Source: Paraburkholderia diazotrophica (GTDB lineage: Bacteria > Pseudomonadota > Gammaproteobacteria > Burkholderiales > Burkholderiaceae). Taken from it: a DNA stretch of 64,000 bases. A program made the translations under genes and the position numbers. This document shows, one piece after another, positions 1 to 8,008 of this stretch (position 1 is the first letter of the stretch; each line of letters opens with the position of its first letter). The stretch lies in contig NZ_FNYE01000019.1 of NCBI RefSeq assembly GCF_900108945.1, positions 1-64,000 of the forward strand. Direction: 5' to 3'. Under the pieces are notes generated by a model that saw nothing but the letters and a program-made list of their open reading frames with translations, made no database searches and had not been told where the DNA came from.

Positions 1-1
1 T

Positions 2-1027
2 ATCCTCGACATCGCGGGCGCCTGCGAATTCGAAGAGGTTGCGTATCTGCTCGTGCACGGCAAGCTGCCGAACGTCGCCGAACTCGCTGCATACAAGACG
101 AAGCTCAAGGCGTTGCGCGGCCTGCCCGCGAACGTGAAAGCGGTGCTCGAATGGATTCCCGCCGCCGCGCACCCGATGGACGTGATGCGCACGGGCGTCT
201 CGGCACTGGGCACGGTGCTGCCGGAGAAGGACGATCACAACCTCGCGGGCGCGCGCGACATCGCCGACCGGCTGATGGCCTCGCTCGGCTCGATGCTGCT
301 GTACTGGTATCACTATTCGCACAACGGCAAGCGGATCGAAGTCGAAACCGACGACGATTCGATCGGCGGCCACTTCCTGCATCTGCTGCACGGCGTGGAG
401 CCGTCGAAGTCGTGGGTCGACGCGATGCACGTGTCGCTGAACCTGTACGCGGAGCACGAATTCAACGCGTCGACGTTCACGGGCCGCGTGATCGCGGGCA
501 CGGGCTCGGACATCTATTCGGCCATCACGGGCGCGATCGGCGCGCTGCGCGGGCCGAAGCACGGCGGCGCCAATGAGGCCGCGTTCGAGATCCAGTCGCG
601 CTACCAGACGCCGGATGAAGCGGAAGCGGACATTCGCCGCCGCGTCGAGAACAGGGAAGTGGTGATCGGCTTCGGGCACCCCGTGTACACGATCTCCGAT
701 CCGCGCAACAAGGTGATCAAGGACGTGGCGAAGAAGCTGTCGAAGGAAGCGTCGAACATGAAGATGTTCGACATCGCCGAGCGGCTCGAGACGGTGATGT
801 GGGACGTCAAGAAGATGTTCCCGAACCTCGACTGGTTCAGCGCGGTGTCGTATCACATGATGGGCGTGCCGACCGCGATGTTCACGCCGCTGTTCGTGAT
901 TTCGCGCACGTCCGGCTGGGCCGCGCACATCATCGAGCAGCGCATCGACAACAAGATCATTCGGCCGAGCGCGAACTACACGGGTCCGGATGATCTCGCG
1001 TTCGTGCCGCTCGCGAAGCGCGCCTGA
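2..1027 (+). CDS. prpC: 2-methylcitrate synthase, 5'-truncated by window edge
   Basis: PrpC condenses propionyl-CoA with oxaloacetate in the cytoplasm, the committed step of the 2-methylcitrate cycle. The reading frame is already open at base 2 (ILDIAGACEFEEV), so the N-terminal few dozen residues lie outside the window. The citrate-synthase catalytic residues are visible: His in LYAEHEFNASTF, His in IGFGHPVYTI and Asp in FPNLDWFSAV. The PrpC assignment, rather than GltA, follows from the downstream acnD and prpF genes and the short prokaryotic type I-like sequence. A strong hairpin follows the stop codon, so it may be transcribed partly separately from acnD. Confidence 0.95.
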   Translation: MLDIAGACEFEEVAYLLVHGKLPNVAELAAYKTKLKALRGLPANVKAVLEWIPAAAHPMDVMRTGVSALGTVLPEKDDHNLAGARDIADRLMASLGSMLLYWYHYSHNGKRIEVETDDDSIGGHFLHLLHGVEPSKSWVDAMHVSLNLYAEHEFNASTFTGRVIAGTGSDIYSAITGAIGALRGPKHGGANEAAFEIQSRYQTPDEAEADIRRRVENREVVIGFGHPVYTISDPRNKVIKDVAKKLSKEASNMKMFDIAERLETVMWDVKKMFPNLDWFSAVSYHMMGVPTAMFTPLFVISRTSGWAAHIIEQRIDNKIIRPSANYTGPDDLAFVPLAKRA

Positions 1028-1076
1028 TAGATGAGCTGACTTCTGTATCGCTGCGCGAGAGCTGCGATGCACTTTG

Positions 1077-1115
1077 GCCTTGGCTCGTCATACCCGTGAG
1101 CCAAGGCTGCTTTTT
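1077..1115 (+). terminator. Rho-independent terminator or attenuator between prpC and acnD
   Basis: GCCTTGGCTC (1077-1086) and GAGCCAAGGC (1098-1107) form a perfect 10-bp stem with an 11-nt loop, followed by TGCTTTTT. This is the classic intrinsic terminator layout. It lies 50 bp after the prpC stop and 116 bp before the acnD ATG, so it would split the prp operon or lower acnD/prpF expression relative to prpC. Confidence 0.8.
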
Positions 1116-1230
1116 ACGCAGCGTGCTTTAGTGCGCGAGCCGTCCACTGACGCGCTAAACTGCGCGAGAAGACCTCAAAGGAGCGTTGAGCGCCAGACGC
1201 TTCCGATTACTACCGCATTGTCCCTACGTC

Positions 1231-3828
1231 ATGAATACCCAATACCGCAAACCGCTGCCCGGCACCTCGCTGGATTACTTCGACACGCGCGACGCCATCG
1301 ACGCGATCCAGCCGGGCGCCTACGACAAGCTGCCGTACACGTCGCGTGTGCACGCCGAAAATCTCGTGCGACGCTGCGATCCGGCAACGCTCACCGCTTC
1401 GCTCAAGCAGATCGTCGAACGCAAGCGCGAACTCGATTTTCCGTGGTTTCCGGCGCGCGTCGTATGCCATGACATTCTGGGGCAGACGGCGCTCGTCGAT
1501 CTCGCGGGCCTGCGCGATGCCATCGCCGATCAGGGCGGCGACCCCGCGAAAGTGAACCCTGTCGTCCCCGTTCAGCTGATCGTCGATCACTCGCTGGCCG
1601 TCGAATGCGGCGGCTTCGACCCCGAAGCGTTCGCAAAGAACCGCGCGATCGAAGACCGGCGCAATGAAGACCGCTTCGATTTCATCAACTGGACCAAGAA
1701 GGCGTTCAAGAACGTCGACGTGATTCCGCCGGGCAACGGCATCATGCACCAGATCAACCTGGAGCGGATGTCACCCGTGATTCATGCCGTCGATGGCGTC
1801 GCGTATCCCGACACGCTCGTAGGCACCGACAGCCACACGCCGCATGTCGATGCGCTCGGCGTGATCGCCGTCGGCGTAGGCGGGCTGGAGGCGGAGAACG
1901 TGATGCTGGGCCGCGCCTCGTGGATGCGTCTGCCCGATATCGTCGGCGTCGAACTGTCGGGCAAGCGTCAGCCGGGCATCACCGCGACCGACATCGTGCT
2001 TGCGCTGACGGAATTCCTGCGCAAGGAAAAAGTGGTCGGCGCGTATCTGGAGTTTCGTGGCGCTGGCGCGTCGAGCCTCACGCTCGGCGACCGCGCGACG
2101 ATCTCCAACATGGCACCCGAATATGGCGCGACGGCCGCGATGTTCTTCATCGACGAGCAGACGATCGACTATCTGCGCCTGACGGGCCGCGACGACGCGC
2201 AAGTGAAGCTGGTCGAAACGTATGCGAAAACGGCGGGCCTGTGGGCCGATTCGCTGAAAGACGCCGAATATGAGCGTGTGCTCAGATTCGATCTGTCGAC
2301 GGTCGTGCGCAACATGGCGGGCCCGTCGAATCCGCACAAGCGCCTGCCCACTTCGGATCTCGCCGAACGCGGCATCGCGGGCAAGTGGGAAGACGTGCCG
2401 GGCCAGATGCCCGATGGCGCCGTCATCATCGCCGCGATCACGAGCTGCACGAACACGAGCAATCCGCGCAACGTGATCGCAGCGGCCCTCCTCGCGCGCA
2501 ATGCGAATGCGCGCGGCCTCACGCGCAAGCCGTGGGTCAAGTCGTCTCTTGCACCGGGATCGAAGGCCGTCGAGCTGTATTTGCAGGAAGCCGATCTGCT
2601 GCCCGATCTGGAGAAACTCGGCTTCGGCATCGTCGCGTTTGCGTGCACGACCTGCAACGGCATGTCGGGCGCGCTCGATCCGAAGATCCAGCAGGAGATC
2701 GTCGACCGCGATCTGTACGCAACGGCCGTGCTATCGGGCAACCGCAACTTCGATGGCCGCATTCATCCGTATGCGAAGCAGGCGTTTCTCGCGTCGCCGC
2801 CGCTCGTCGTCGCGTATGCGATTGCGGGCACGATCCGCTTCGACATCGAACGCGATTCGCTGGGCACCGATAAGGACGGCAAGCCCGTTTATCTCAGGGA
2901 CATCTGGCCGAGCGACGAAGAGATCGACGCGATCGTCAAAGAGAGCGTCAAGCCCGAGCAGTTCCGCAAGGTCTATGAGCCGATGTTCGCGGTGACGGCC
3001 GCGAGCGGCGAGCCGATCAGCCCACTGTACGACTGGCGCGCGCAAAGCACGTACATTCGCCGTCCGCCGTACTGGGAAGGCGCGCTCGCTGGCGAGCGCA
3101 CGTTGAAGGGCATGCGCCCGCTCGCCGTGCTCGGCGACAACATCACGACCGATCACCTGTCGCCGTCTAATGCGATTCTCGCGAACAGCGCAGCAGGCGA
3201 ATACCTCGCGAAGATGGGCCTGCCCGAAGAGGACTTCAACTCGTACGCGACGCATCGCGGCGATCACTTGACGGCGCAGCGCGCGACCTTCGCGAACCCG
3301 ACGCTGATCAACGAAATGGCCGTCGTCGATGGTCAGGTGAAGAAGGGATCGCTCGCGCGCATCGAGCCCGAAGGCAAGGTCACGCGCATGTGGGAAGCGA
3401 TCGAAACCTACATGGACCGCAAGCAGCCGCTGATCATCGTCGCGGGCGCGGACTATGGCCAGGGCTCGTCGCGCGACTGGGCCGCGAAGGGCGTGCGGCT
3501 CGCGGGCGTCGAAGCGATCGTCGCGGAAGGCTTCGAGCGCATTCACCGGACGAACCTGATCGGCATGGGCGTGCTGCCGCTCGAATTCAAGCCGGGCGTC
3601 AACCGTCTCGCGCTGGGCATCGACGGTACGGAAACGTATGACGTGATCGGCGAACGCAAGCCGCGCGCGGACCTCACGCTCGTGATTCATCGCGCGAACG
3701 GCGAGCGCGTCGAAGTGCCCGTCACCTGCCGTCTCGACACGGCGGAAGAAGTGTCGATCTACGAAGCGGGCGGCGTGCTGCAACGCTTCGCGCAAGACTT
3801 CCTGGAATCGTCGAAGGCAGCGGCCTGA
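1231..3828 (+). CDS. acnD: Fe/S-dependent 2-methylcitrate dehydratase AcnD
   Basis: AcnD is an aconitase-family [4Fe-4S] enzyme that dehydrates 2-methylcitrate, giving a 2-methylaconitate isomer that PrpF then isomerises. The 865-aa product has the aconitase cluster cysteines in AITSCTNTSNPRN and FACTTCNGMSG, and the swivel-domain motifs GDNITTDHLSPSN and YGQGSSRDWAAKG near the C-terminus. I chose the ATG at 1231 (MNTQYRKPLPGTSLDYFDTR) because family members begin this way. The only good ribosome-binding sequence (AAAGGAG, 1177-1183) sits before an in-frame TTG at 1186, so a 15-residue longer N-terminus cannot be excluded. prpF follows after 68 bp. Confidence 0.95.
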   Translation: MNTQYRKPLPGTSLDYFDTRDAIDAIQPGAYDKLPYTSRVHAENLVRRCDPATLTASLKQIVERKRELDFPWFPARVVCHDILGQTALVDLAGLRDAIADQGGDPAKVNPVVPVQLIVDHSLAVECGGFDPEAFAKNRAIEDRRNEDRFDFINWTKKAFKNVDVIPPGNGIMHQINLERMSPVIHAVDGVAYPDTLVGTDSHTPHVDALGVIAVGVGGLEAENVMLGRASWMRLPDIVGVELSGKRQPGITATDIVLALTEFLRKEKVVGAYLEFRGAGASSLTLGDRATISNMAPEYGATAAMFFIDEQTIDYLRLTGRDDAQVKLVETYAKTAGLWADSLKDAEYERVLRFDLSTVVRNMAGPSNPHKRLPTSDLAERGIAGKWEDVPGQMPDGAVIIAAITSCTNTSNPRNVIAAALLARNANARGLTRKPWVKSSLAPGSKAVELYLQEADLLPDLEKLGFGIVAFACTTCNGMSGALDPKIQQEIVDRDLYATAVLSGNRNFDGRIHPYAKQAFLASPPLVVAYAIAGTIRFDIERDSLGTDKDGKPVYLRDIWPSDEEIDAIVKESVKPEQFRKVYEPMFAVTAASGEPISPLYDWRAQSTYIRRPPYWEGALAGERTLKGMRPLAVLGDNITTDHLSPSNAILANSAAGEYLAKMGLPEEDFNSYATHRGDHLTAQRATFANPTLINEMAVVDGQVKKGSLARIEPEGKVTRMWEAIETYMDRKQPLIIVAGADYGQGSSRDWAAKGVRLAGVEAIVAEGFERIHRTNLIGMGVLPLEFKPGVNRLALGIDGTETYDVIGERKPRADLTLVIHRANGERVEVPVTCRLDTAEEVSIYEAGGVLQRFAQDFLESSKAAA

Positions 3829-3850
3829 CACGCATTGTTCATTCATGCAT

Positions 3851-3873
3851 GGGCGGTGCGCGTTGCACCGCCC
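3851..3873 (+). other. Intercistronic hairpin acnD-prpF
   Basis: GGGCGGTGC and GCACCGCCC form a perfect 9-bp GC-rich stem around a 5-nt loop, 22 bp after the acnD stop. There is no T-run after it, so it looks more like an mRNA-stabilising or processing hairpin than a terminator. Confidence 0.6.
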
Positions 3874-3896
3874 TCGTCTCATCAGGATCACAACAC

Positions 3897-5081
3897 ATGG
3901 CACACGCACCCCAGATCAGGATTCCTGCAACGTATATGCGCGGCGGCACCAGCAAAGGCGTGTTCTTTCGCCTGAAGGACTTGCCCGAAGCAGCACAGGC
4001 GCCCGGCGCGGCGCGGGACGCATTGCTGATGCGCGTGATCGGCAGCCCCGATCCGTATGGCAAGCAGATCGACGGCATGGGCGGCGCGACGTCGAGCACG
4101 AGCAAGACGGTGATCGTCGCGAAGAGCAGCAGGCCGGATCACGACATCGACTATCTCTTCGGCCAGGTGTCGATCGACAAGGCGTTCGTCGACTGGAGCG
4201 GCAATTGCGGCAACCTGTCGGCGGCTGTGGGACCGTTTGCGATCAGCGGCGGCCTCATCGATCCGGACCGCGTGCCGGACAACGGCGTCGCGATCGTGCG
4301 CATCTGGCAGGCGAACATCGGCAAGACGATCATCGCGCACGTGCCGGTGACCCATGGCTCCGTGCAGGAAACAGGCGACTTCGAGCTCGACGGCGTGACG
4401 TTCCCCGCCGCCGAAGTGCAGCTCGAATTCATGGACCCCGCCGCCGAGGAAGAAGGCGCGGAAGGCGCGATGTTCCCGACGGGCAATGTCGTCGACGATC
4501 TGGACGTGCCCGGCGTCGGCACGCTCAAAGCAACGATGATCAACGCGGGCATTCCGACGATCTTCGTGAACGCGGACGCGATCGGCTACACGGGCACGGA
4601 ACTACAGGACGCGATCAACAGCGACGATGCAGCGCTCAAGAAGTTCGAGACCATTCGCGCGCATGGCGCGCTGCGCATGGGCCTCATCAAGAACCTCGAT
4701 GAAATCGCGAAGCGCCAGCACACGCCGAAAGTCGCCTTCGTTGCGCAGCCCGCGGGTTATACGGCGTCGAGCGGCAAGCGCGTGGAAGCGGGCGACGTCG
4801 ATCTGCTCGTGCGCGCGATGTCGATGGGCAAGCTGCATCACGCGATGATGGGCACGGCTGCCGTCGCGATCGCCACGGCAGCGGCGATTCCCGGAACGCT
4901 CGTGAATCTCGCGGCGGGCGGCGGTGAGCGCAACGCCGTGCGTTTCGGTCATCCGTCGGGGACGCTGCGGGTCGGCGCCCAGGCAACTCAGGCCAATGGC
5001 GAGTGGACGGTGAAGAAGGCCGTGATGAGCCGCAGCGCGCGCGTGTTGATGGAGGGTTGGGTGCGGGTGCCGTCCGAGTGA
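3897..5081 (+). CDS. prpF: 2-methylaconitate cis-trans isomerase PrpF
   Basis: PrpF isomerises 2-methylaconitate so that the product of AcnD can enter the rest of the methylcitrate cycle. The 394-aa protein has the diaminopimelate-epimerase-like fold signature of the family: YMRGGTSKGVFF at the N-terminus, a Lys in GATSSTSKTVIV and a Cys in DWSGNCGNLSAAVG, which match the positions of the active-site Lys and Cys of the family. The start at 3897 is preceded by AGGA at 9 nt; a longer in-frame form from 3849 would run through the hairpin and is unlikely. It is the last gene of the prp operon here. Confidence 0.94.
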   Translation: MAHAPQIRIPATYMRGGTSKGVFFRLKDLPEAAQAPGAARDALLMRVIGSPDPYGKQIDGMGGATSSTSKTVIVAKSSRPDHDIDYLFGQVSIDKAFVDWSGNCGNLSAAVGPFAISGGLIDPDRVPDNGVAIVRIWQANIGKTIIAHVPVTHGSVQETGDFELDGVTFPAAEVQLEFMDPAAEEEGAEGAMFPTGNVVDDLDVPGVGTLKATMINAGIPTIFVNADAIGYTGTELQDAINSDDAALKKFETIRAHGALRMGLIKNLDEIAKRQHTPKVAFVAQPAGYTASSGKRVEAGDVDLLVRAMSMGKLHHAMMGTAAVAIATAAAIPGTLVNLAAGGGERNAVRFGHPSGTLRVGAQATQANGEWTVKKAVMSRSARVLMEGWVRVPSE

Positions 5082-5101
5082 TGTCGCGGACGTTGTGCAT
5101 C

Positions 5102-5170
5102 GTCTGCCGTCACGCATGCGGCAGACCGAACGACGAGTGAGGCCGAATACTAAAGAGCACTCGTCGTTCG
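5102..5170. terminator. Two hairpins in a convergent intergenic region, probable bidirectional terminator
   Basis: The 99-bp gap between prpF and the convergent SDR-MFS gene holds two perfect inverted repeats. GTCTGCCG/CGGCAGAC is at 5102-5109 and 5119-5126. A 13-bp repeat beginning CGAACGACGAGTG is at 5127-5139 and 5158-5170. Neither is followed by a clear T-run, so the terminator call is inferred from position. Confidence 0.55.
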
Positions 5171-5180
5171 AACCATAAAA

Positions 5181-6089
5181 TCAACCAGCGCTTCGCTCCA
5201 TCACCCCATCCGCCACGGTCCGCCGCGCCATGAACCAGTAGAACAGCGCGGCACATCCGGCAATCGCCCCGCCGATCACGAACGCAAGCGAGTAAGACCC
5301 CGTGCGATCGACGATGAAACCTGCGACAACAGGCGAAAACGCGCCGCCAAAATAACCGCCGAAGTTCTGGATCGCGCTGACAGAGGCGACCATCGACGAA
5401 GGCGCGATATCCGCAGCAAGCGCCCACGCATTGCCGATCGTCGCTGCGATGAACACGAGACCGACCGTCATCAGCACGAGCGTCGTCGTGATCGATTGCG
5501 TGAACGGCAGCGCAATTGCGCAAGCCGCCGCGCCCAGCGACGAGCACACGATGATGATGGTTGCCGTTTCCTTGCCGAGGCTCTTCGTCAACGCAATGAC
5601 ACCTGCTTTTGCCACGCTGTAGGCGCTCGCGTTCGGATTGCCTTCCTTGCCCGCGATCGACGCGATATTGACGATGCGCCCATAGCCGCGCGCGATCATC
5701 GTCTTCACGACAGACTGGTTGACATGAAAGGCCGCGTTCAGATCGACGTCGATCACGCGCGCCCATTCGTCCGGCGCGTAGTCCGCCAGCGGCGCATTCG
5801 CGCCCGCGATGCCCGCGCTGTGAACGAGAATGTCGATGGCGCCCAGTCGCGCGACGGTGTGGTCGGTCGCGGCCTGCACGGCGTCGCGCTGCGTGAGATC
5901 GACGACGACGGTCTCGACATCGCCGTGGTGCGAGAGACTCGCTTTCGCATCGGCGAGTGCGGCTTCGTCGCGGTCCCATAGCGCGACGCGCGCGTTGCCC
6001 TGCAACAGCCGCTCGGCGACCGCATACCCGATGCCCTGCGCGCCGCCCGTGACGACGGCCGCGCGCTGCGTGAAGTCGTAATGGTTCAT
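5181..6089 (-). CDS. Chimeric protein: SDR dehydrogenase N-terminus fused in frame to MFS transporter C-terminus
   Basis: Residues 1 to about 175 are a short-chain dehydrogenase: TGGAQGIG cofactor motif (14-21), Asn/Ser in NIAS (141-144), and the catalytic YSVAK (Tyr157, Lys161). After LGKETA the sequence changes abruptly to about four hydrophobic helices with MFS features (IGNAWALAADIAP, NFGGYFGGAFSPVVAGFIVDRTGSY), as in the last four helices of anion:cation symporter-family carriers. The SDR substrate-binding C-terminus and the first two thirds of the carrier are missing. The simplest reading is an in-frame deletion between neighbouring SDR and MFS genes, near base 5560. The start has a good site (AAGGAG, 9 nt). 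Neither parent activity is likely to survive. The fumarylacetoacetase-like gene is 13 bp upstream in the same operon. Confidence 0.88.
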   Translation of the reverse strand: MNHYDFTQRAAVVTGGAQGIGYAVAERLLQGNARVALWDRDEAALADAKASLSHHGDVETVVVDLTQRDAVQAATDHTVARLGAIDILVHSAGIAGANAPLADYAPDEWARVIDVDLNAAFHVNQSVVKTMIARGYGRIVNIASIAGKEGNPNASAYSVAKAGVIALTKSLGKETATIIIVCSSLGAAACAIALPFTQSITTTLVLMTVGLVFIAATIGNAWALAADIAPSSMVASVSAIQNFGGYFGGAFSPVVAGFIVDRTGSYSLAFVIGGAIAGCAALFYWFMARRTVADGVMERSAG

Positions 6090-6102
6090 GAGCGCGCGCT
6101 CC

Positions 6103-6948
6103 TTATGCGGCGACAGTGCGTTGCTGCTGCTCGCCGAGCCCTTCGATGCCGAGCCGCATCGTCTGCCCGGCGCGCAGATAGATCGGCTCGGGCTTCAGGC
6201 CCATGCCGACGCCGGGCGGCGTGCCCGTCGCGATCACATCGCCCGGTTGCAGGCTCATGAAGCGGCTCAGGTACGAAACGATGTGCGCGACGTTGAAGAT
6301 CATCGTGCTCGTGTTGCCGTTTTGATAGCGCTTGCCATCGACTTCGAGCCAGAGACCCAGGCGCTGCGGGTCGGGCACTTCGTCGGCGGTGACGAGCCAC
6401 GGGCCGATCGGGCCGAACGTATCGCAGCCTTTGCCCTTGTCCCAGGTACCGCCGCGTTCGATCTGATATTCGCGCTCGGATACATCGTTGACGACGCAAT
6501 AGCCGGCGACGTGGCTGAGCGCGTCGGCCTCTTCGATGTACGTGCCGCCCTTGCCGATCACGATGCCCAGTTCCACTTCCCAGTCGGTCTTCCGCGAACC
6601 GCGCGGAAGGCGCACGTCGTCGTTCGGGCCCACGACAGCCGAAGTCCACTTGTTGAACACGACGGGCTCGCTGGGGACGGGCAGATTCGATTCGGCGGCA
6701 TGGTCTGCATAGTTGAGCCCGATGCAGACGAACTTGCCGATGCGGCCCACGCACGCGCCGATCCGTTCATCGGCGGAAACGACGGGCAACGACTCGATGT
6801 CGATCTGGCGCAGCCGTTCCAGCGATTCGGGCAGCAGCGTCGAGCCGGAGATATCGTCGATCACACCGGACAGATCGCGTATCGCGTGATTGCGGTCAAG
6901 AATGCCGGGCCTTTCGCGGCCAGCGGCGCCATATCGCAGCAGTTTCAT
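6103..6948 (-). CDS. Fumarylacetoacetate hydrolase family protein (sugar-acid or ureidoglycolate type)
   Basis: This 281-aa protein is a FAH-superfamily hydrolase, the family that cleaves C-C bonds in 2,4-diketo acids or acts as ureidoglycolate lyase. Visible motifs are CIGLNYADHAAES, the metal-site acidic residues in DWEVELGIVIGK, and GDVIATGTPPGVGMG near the C-terminus. GAGGAC precedes the ATG. Together with the downstream dehydrogenase (now a chimera), the context resembles L-fuconate or related sugar-acid degradation, where a 2-keto-3-deoxy-fuconate dehydrogenase is followed by a 2,4-diketo-3-deoxy hydrolase. That substrate is inference. With the dehydrogenase broken, the pathway may be inactive. 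Confidence 0.85.
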   Translation of the reverse strand: MKLLRYGAAGRERPGILDRNHAIRDLSGVIDDISGSTLLPESLERLRQIDIESLPVVSADERIGACVGRIGKFVCIGLNYADHAAESNLPVPSEPVVFNKWTSAVVGPNDDVRLPRGSRKTDWEVELGIVIGKGGTYIEEADALSHVAGYCVVNDVSEREYQIERGGTWDKGKGCDTFGPIGPWLVTADEVPDPQRLGLWLEVDGKRYQNGNTSTMIFNVAHIVSYLSRFMSLQPGDVIATGTPPGVGMGLKPEPIYLRAGQTMRLGIEGLGEQQQRTVAA

Positions 6949-7160
6949 TGTGTGTCCTCGTTCCCGTTCACAGAGCCATATCGCATCTGCCGCACAATGT
7001 AGGGAAACGGGAGACCGTTGAATAATGAAAGCTGCTGCGAGGCCGATAACTTCTCGTTATCTTCGTGTTGTCCCTGGTCGGCTGGTTAGTGCTGCGTGCG
7101 GGACATTGCCATCCGCCCGATGCCCGGTCGCAGCGGAAAATGCAAAGCAGAATTTGTTGG

Positions 7161-7219
7161 TTGGATCACGCATGGACGGTCACTAGACTGCGACTCATCT
7201 TGTCATAACAAGTCGAGTC
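7161..7219 (+). promoter_or_regulatory. Promoter and GntR/HutC-type operator in front of the regulator gene
   Basis: TTGGAT (7161-7166) and TAGACT (7184-7189) have a 17-bp spacer and would start transcription near 7196. Directly over that point lies CTTGTCATAACAAG (7199-7212), a perfect 5-bp dyad with a CATA centre, flanked by GACTC (7192-7196) and GAGTC (7215-7219), so the whole dyad is 28 bp and touches the ATG at 7220. The core resembles HutC-subfamily sites (CTTGT...ACAAG). Autoregulation by the GntR protein is the likely meaning. Confidence 0.65.
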
Positions 7220-8008
7220 ATGTCGAAGCCCGCCCGCAATCTCGTCCCCGTCACGTCGGTGCCGCTCTACGCGCAGATCAAGGACACCTTGCGCGCGCGC
7301 ATCCTCGACGGCACTTACGCATCGCATTCGCAGATGCCTTCCGAGCATGAACTCTGCGCGATGTTCGGCGTAAGCCGCATCACCGTGCGCCAGGCTTTGG
7401 GCGATCTGCAGAAAGAAGGCCTGCTCTTCAAGCTGCATGGCAAAGGCACGTTCGTATCGAAGCCGAAGGCGTTTCAGAACGTCAGTTCGTTGCAGGGCTT
7501 CGCGGAAGCGATGTCGTCGATGGGCTATGAAATCGTCAACCAGTTGCGCAGCTTCCGCACGGTGAAAGCCAATCGGCAAGTCGCTGAGCGGCTTCACATC
7601 GATGAAGGCGCGCCCGTCACCGAAATCCACCGCGTGCGTCTGCTCAATCGCGAGCCGGTTTCGCTCGAACTGACATGGCTCCCCGAAGCGCTCGGCCAAC
7701 GTCTCGCCAACGCCGACCTCGTCACGCGCGACATCTTCCTGATTCTCGAAAACGACTGCGGCGTGCCGCTCGGCCACGCCGACATCGCGATCGACGCGAT
7801 TCTCGCCGACGATGAAATCGTCGATGCGCTGCATATCGAGGAAGGCAGTCCTGTGCTGCGCATCGATCGTCTCACGCACGACGCGAGCGGTACGCCGATC
7901 GACTACGAGCATCTGTACTTTCGCGGCGATGCGTTCCAGTACCGCTTCCGGATCGACCGCGAAAAAGCGGGCAAACGCGCAAAAAGCAAGGCCACAAGGA
8001 AAGCATGA
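7220..8008 (+). CDS. GntR family (HutC subfamily) transcriptional regulator
   Basis: A 262-aa regulator with an N-terminal winged helix-turn-helix (about 15-80; MPSEHELCAMFGVSRITVRQ) and a C-terminal UTRA ligand-binding domain (about 95-245; FLILENDCGVPLGHADIAI, IDYEHLYFRGDAFQYRF). It is the first gene of a plus-strand operon and overlaps the next gene by 4 bp (ATGA). It most likely senses the substrate or product of the transporter and flavoprotein encoded downstream. No strong Shine-Dalgarno is seen, because the space before the ATG is taken by the palindromic operator. Confidence 0.92.
   Translation: MSKPARNLVPVTSVPLYAQIKDTLRARILDGTYASHSQMPSEHELCAMFGVSRITVRQALGDLQKEGLLFKLHGKGTFVSKPKAFQNVSSLQGFAEAMSSMGYEIVNQLRSFRTVKANRQVAERLHIDEGAPVTEIHRVRLLNREPVSLELTWLPEALGQRLANADLVTRDIFLILENDCGVPLGHADIAIDAILADDEIVDALHIEEGSPVLRIDRLTHDASGTPIDYEHLYFRGDAFQYRFRIDREKAGKRAKSKATRKA

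Noticed and set aside
2731..3909. 392-aa open frame on the minus strand opposite acnD
   Set aside because: It lies wholly across acnD, is Arg/His/Asp-rich with no family motif, and arises from GC-rich third codon positions.
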